From the NCBI RefSeq assembly GCF_012927265.1, contig NZ_JABBGF010000001.1, positions 2,272,729 to 2,336,728 on the forward strand: a DNA stretch of 64,000 nucleotides. Direction: 5' to 3'. Positions 61,627 to 64,000 of this stretch are shown in pieces (position 1 is the stretch's first letter; every line of letters begins with the position of its first letter). Both the position numbers and the translations under genes were made by a program. This DNA is from Chryseobacterium cheonjiense (GTDB taxonomy: Bacteria > Bacteroidota > Bacteroidia > Flavobacteriales > Weeksellaceae). The notes under the pieces were generated by a model. It ran no database searches. It saw nothing but the letters and a program-made list of their open reading frames with translations, and was not told where the DNA came from.

Positions 61627-63069
61627 CTATTGTGTAATTTGAATTACTGTTGAATATTTTAGCTGAGTTCTTTCTTCCGGCAAATCAACTTTAATTACAT
61701 TTCCTGATTGTTTCCATTGAATTTTATTTTTTAATCCTAAAACTTTCATTGATTTTGGTTTAAAATTCTCCGGAATGGTAAAATTTAATGTTGATGGAGC
61801 TTCATAATTTGTTTTTTCATCGAGGTGAAAAATATTTATTGTTCTTCCGTCTTTACTTTGGGTGTAATAAACATTGCCTTCGTGATAAGGAGCGACACTC
61901 CGTGTTGCAAAAACAGCCGATTGGTTTTTCTCCATCCATGATGAAATTTCTTTTAATCTTTCATAAACAACAGGATCGTAATCACCGTTTGGCCCGGGAG
62001 CAATATTCATCAGGTAATTTCCACCTCTTGAAATGATTTTCACCAGTGTTTCAATGATTTTCTGAGAAGATTTGTATTTATCGTTCGGGACATACGAAAA
62101 TGAATCACCCATCGTAATGCAGCTTTCCCAGGGAATCGGGAGCGGTTTTTCCGGAACTGCCTGTTCGGGTGTTACATAATTTTCCCACTTTCCGGGAACG
62201 GTGCGATCTACGATGATGATTCCGGGCTGATTTTTCCGGGCCATCGTCCCTATTTTATCCATATCGATATCCTGTTCCACTTTGATGGTTCGCTGCCATT
62301 CGACATTGGGATCAATGGTGTAGAATGGGCGCACCCAGCCTCCGTCCAGCCACAGAATGTCTATTTTTCCGTAATTTGAAGTGATTTCATTCAACTGATT
62401 AAAGGTAAAATTCTTAAAACTGTTCCATTTCTCAGGATATTTTTTCGGATCATAATTCACATTACGGTCTTTTGGCGGAAAGTAGGACCACCAGTAGTCA
62501 TCGGAATGCCAGTCGGGTTTTGAAAAGTATGCTCCGATCTTAAACCCTTCTTTCCGGAACGTGTTGAAAATTTCTCTGGTAACATCTGCTTTCGGATTTT
62601 TGGAAAAAGGCGTTTTTGGAGAGGTTATTTTATAATCCGACTGTTGTGTATCGAACATGGCGAAGCCATCATGATGTTTTGTAGTGAATACCACATATCT
62701 CATTCCTGCTTTTTTTACGGCATCCGCCCATTTTTGAGGATTGAATTGAGTCGGGTTGAAAGTCGTCTGAAGATTTTCATAATTTTTTACGTATTCGTAA
62801 TATGATTTCCCGTGTTCGGGTTTTCTTTGGGTCCAGGATTCATCTTCTGGGCAAAGGCTCCAGCTTTCAACAATTCCCCACTGGCTGTATGTTCCCCAGT
62901 GCATGAAAAGACCAAATTTCAGATCCTGCCAGTTTTCGAGATTTTGTACCACCAAGGGATCGTCCGGTTTCTGATATCCTTCTGAAACATTGTGGGCCTG
63001 TGAAAAAAATACGGATGAGGTAATGAATGCGGAAAGAAATACGGTTTTAGTTTTTAGCCTGATGAACAT
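61627..63069 (-). CDS. GH29 alpha-L-fucosidase, secreted
   Basis: The 480-residue protein has a signal peptide ending FFSQAHN. The GH29 barrel includes GLFMHWGTYSQWG, YVVFTTKHHDGFAMFDT, and the nucleophile region IDILWLDGGWV. It removes alpha-L-fucose from glycans. The end of the barrel (RGGNYLMNIAPGPNGDY) and a small beta domain complete it. Together with the GH3 enzyme it suggests host or plant glycan use. It is 318 bp from the GH3 gene. Confidence 0.9.
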   Translation of the reverse strand: MFIRLKTKTVFLSAFITSSVFFSQAHNVSEGYQKPDDPLVVQNLENWQDLKFGLFMHWGTYSQWGIVESWSLCPEDESWTQRKPEHGKSYYEYVKNYENLQTTFNPTQFNPQKWADAVKKAGMRYVVFTTKHHDGFAMFDTQQSDYKITSPKTPFSKNPKADVTREIFNTFRKEGFKIGAYFSKPDWHSDDYWWSYFPPKDRNVNYDPKKYPEKWNSFKNFTFNQLNEITSNYGKIDILWLDGGWVRPFYTIDPNVEWQRTIKVEQDIDMDKIGTMARKNQPGIIIVDRTVPGKWENYVTPEQAVPEKPLPIPWESCITMGDSFSYVPNDKYKSSQKIIETLVKIISRGGNYLMNIAPGPNGDYDPVVYERLKEISSWMEKNQSAVFATRSVAPYHEGNVYYTQSKDGRTINIFHLDEKTNYEAPSTLNFTIPENFKPKSMKVLGLKNKIQWKQSGNVIKVDLPEERTQLKYSTVIQITQ

Positions 63070-63735
63070 GAAGTTTTCGTTTTTGCTAAATTAGTGTTTA
63101 GCAAGAAAATTTTACCATAAAGAACCAAAAATTTTAACACATTAACTTTTTCGGGTTTTCTTCGGATCATCTTCGGGTCGGCTTCGGAAAAACGGTACTT
63201 TTTCCGAGGAGTTCCCGAACAACACCCGAAGGATTATCGAAGACATTTGATTATCTCTTAAAAATTCCATTTTTTTTCATCAATTTATTTTTATTAAAAT
63301 GGTTTTATGGAAGATTAATTTTTCTTAAAATCAATTGAGACAGGAATAAAAACAATCTGCTAATACTAAGCTGTAAATATTATTCATAGAAGCTGTTTCC
63401 AGCATTTTTTTCATCATATTAAATTCATTTCATTTTCTTTGTCCGGAGATATATTTTTTCTAATTTCGCATCGGATTTTAGAAAACTTCCAACCTGAAAA
63501 CAGGAAAATGCATCTTTAAAATAATACGACATCTTTTGTCGTGTGTAAGCATTCGTTTTGCAGCAATGGAAAAAATTTCCTAAGAACCGAAGTCAATAAA
63601 AAAACAAAAACATGATGAAAACATATCCTTATCGGACCATTTCTCCATAACGCTTCAAATTCTAATACCGGAATTCTGTATTCTCAGACCTTTTTAATTT
63701 TAAACAATAATAATACTTATCACTAAACACTTTGT
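63070..63735. other. 666-bp divergent intergenic region
   Basis: It contains the TTCGG-rich inverted-repeat element at 63159-63244. The remaining DNA is AT-rich, with no gene visible before the ATG at 63736. Confidence 0.5.
63159..63244. repeat. TTCGG-rich inverted-repeat element
   Basis: Four TTCGG units occur at near-regular spacing (63151-63187). TCGGAAAAA (63184-63192) pairs with TTTTTCCGA (63199-63207) over 6 nt, and CTTCGGGT (63171-63178) pairs with ACCCGAAG (63224-63231). An outer imperfect pair (TCTTCGGAT/ATCGAAGA) extends it. GC-rich compared with its surroundings, it resembles a dispersed palindromic element. Confidence 0.55.
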
Positions 63736-64000
63736 ATGAATAAATTCTACTCAGGGGCAATTTTCTTATGCTCCGTTTTGGGAATTTCTGCCCAAGAAGT
63801 AGTCTGGCAGAAAGACATTCCCTCTTCCACGCAGGAGTTTCTCTCGCAAATTACCCCAACCATTGATCAGCAGTATTTAATTTCGGGAAGTTCTATTGTT
63901 CCTTCTAAAGATTCTGGAAACGGACAAAACAGGGGGTATGACCTTCGTTTGATGAAGCTTAACCAGCAGGGAGAGACCGTTTGGGAAAAATATTTCTCAG
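63736..64000 (+). CDS. Start of a secreted protein, cut by window end
   Basis: The first 88 residues begin MNKFYSGAIFLCSVLGISAQ, a signal peptide, and continue VVWQKDIPSSTQEFLSQITP and YDLRLMKLNQQGETVWEKYF. This opening resembles large secreted repeat proteins of Chryseobacterium (for example Rhs-type or T9SS-sorted proteins), a resemblance from memory. The rest lies outside the window, so no function can be given. Confidence 0.7.
   Translation, partial: MNKFYSGAIFLCSVLGISAQEVVWQKDIPSSTQEFLSQITPTIDQQYLISGSSIVPSKDSGNGQNRGYDLRLMKLNQQGETVWEKYFS

Noticed and set aside
1..64000. CRISPR arrays, tRNA and rRNA genes
   Set aside because: Read on both strands, no regular direct-repeat array, cloverleaf or rRNA segment was recognised.

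Overview
The window looks like a chromosome segment of a flavobacterium, most likely Chryseobacterium or a close relative (inferred). It is AT-rich, genes lack Shine-Dalgarno sites, promoters follow the Bacteroidetes TTG-N17-23-TAnnTTTG pattern, and the gene content fits (OmpA with TSP3 repeats, GldA-like ABC protein, long-form isocitrate dehydrogenase, many small lipoproteins).

Region 1 (1-35.2 kb) is an extracellular contractile injection system (eCIS, the Afp/PVC/MAC type of phage-tail-like particle). A long leftward operon runs from 32792 to 9160. In order it encodes a DUF4255 cap protein, sheath, sheath, tube, sheath, tube, initiator tube, a DUF5908 peptide, a LysM baseplate hub, a VgrG-like spike, a PAAR tip, gp25, baseplate J, an Afp12-like wedge, two large paralogous modular proteins (one ending in a von Willebrand A domain, one in a PKD-like domain) and a beta-rich 312-residue protein. 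A divergent rightward pair encodes a Cys-rich 106-residue protein and the tape measure protein. Both directions start from promoters of nearly identical geometry that share a 16-bp element. No AAA+ ATPase (Afp15) gene was found.

The left flank looks like control, release and cargo. A self-cleaving CI/LexA-like repressor has its own operator. It is followed by a 52-residue HTH protein, a small basic protein, a holin-like membrane protein and a 1329-residue effector. The effector has a Pro/Lys-rich head, long coiled coils, a hydrophobic segment and a variable tip with a JAMM-like His motif. Its gene overlaps a putative immunity gene, followed by more small AT-rich genes and a degenerate paralogue, as in polymorphic toxin loci.

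Region 2 (35.3-49.1 kb) is mostly ordinary chromosome: a lipoprotein, a Crp-like regulator with an NmrA-like reductase and an alpha/beta hydrolase, an MprF synthase/flippase overlapping a VirJ-like lysyl-PG hydrolase, isocitrate dehydrogenase divergent from a LysR regulator, an OmpA protein and a GldA-like ATPase.

Region 3 (49.2-64 kb) carries a flotillin-like protein, a patatin phospholipase, a PH-domain protein, dihydrolipoyl dehydrogenase, a PQQ-type sugar dehydrogenase lipoprotein, a DUF5700-type putative metallopeptidase, a GH3 beta-glucosidase, a GH29 alpha-L-fucosidase and the start of a secreted protein cut by the window edge. Two palindromic intergenic elements (53.7-53.9 kb and 63.2 kb) look like dispersed repeats. 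No rRNA, tRNA, CRISPR array or insertion sequence was recognised.
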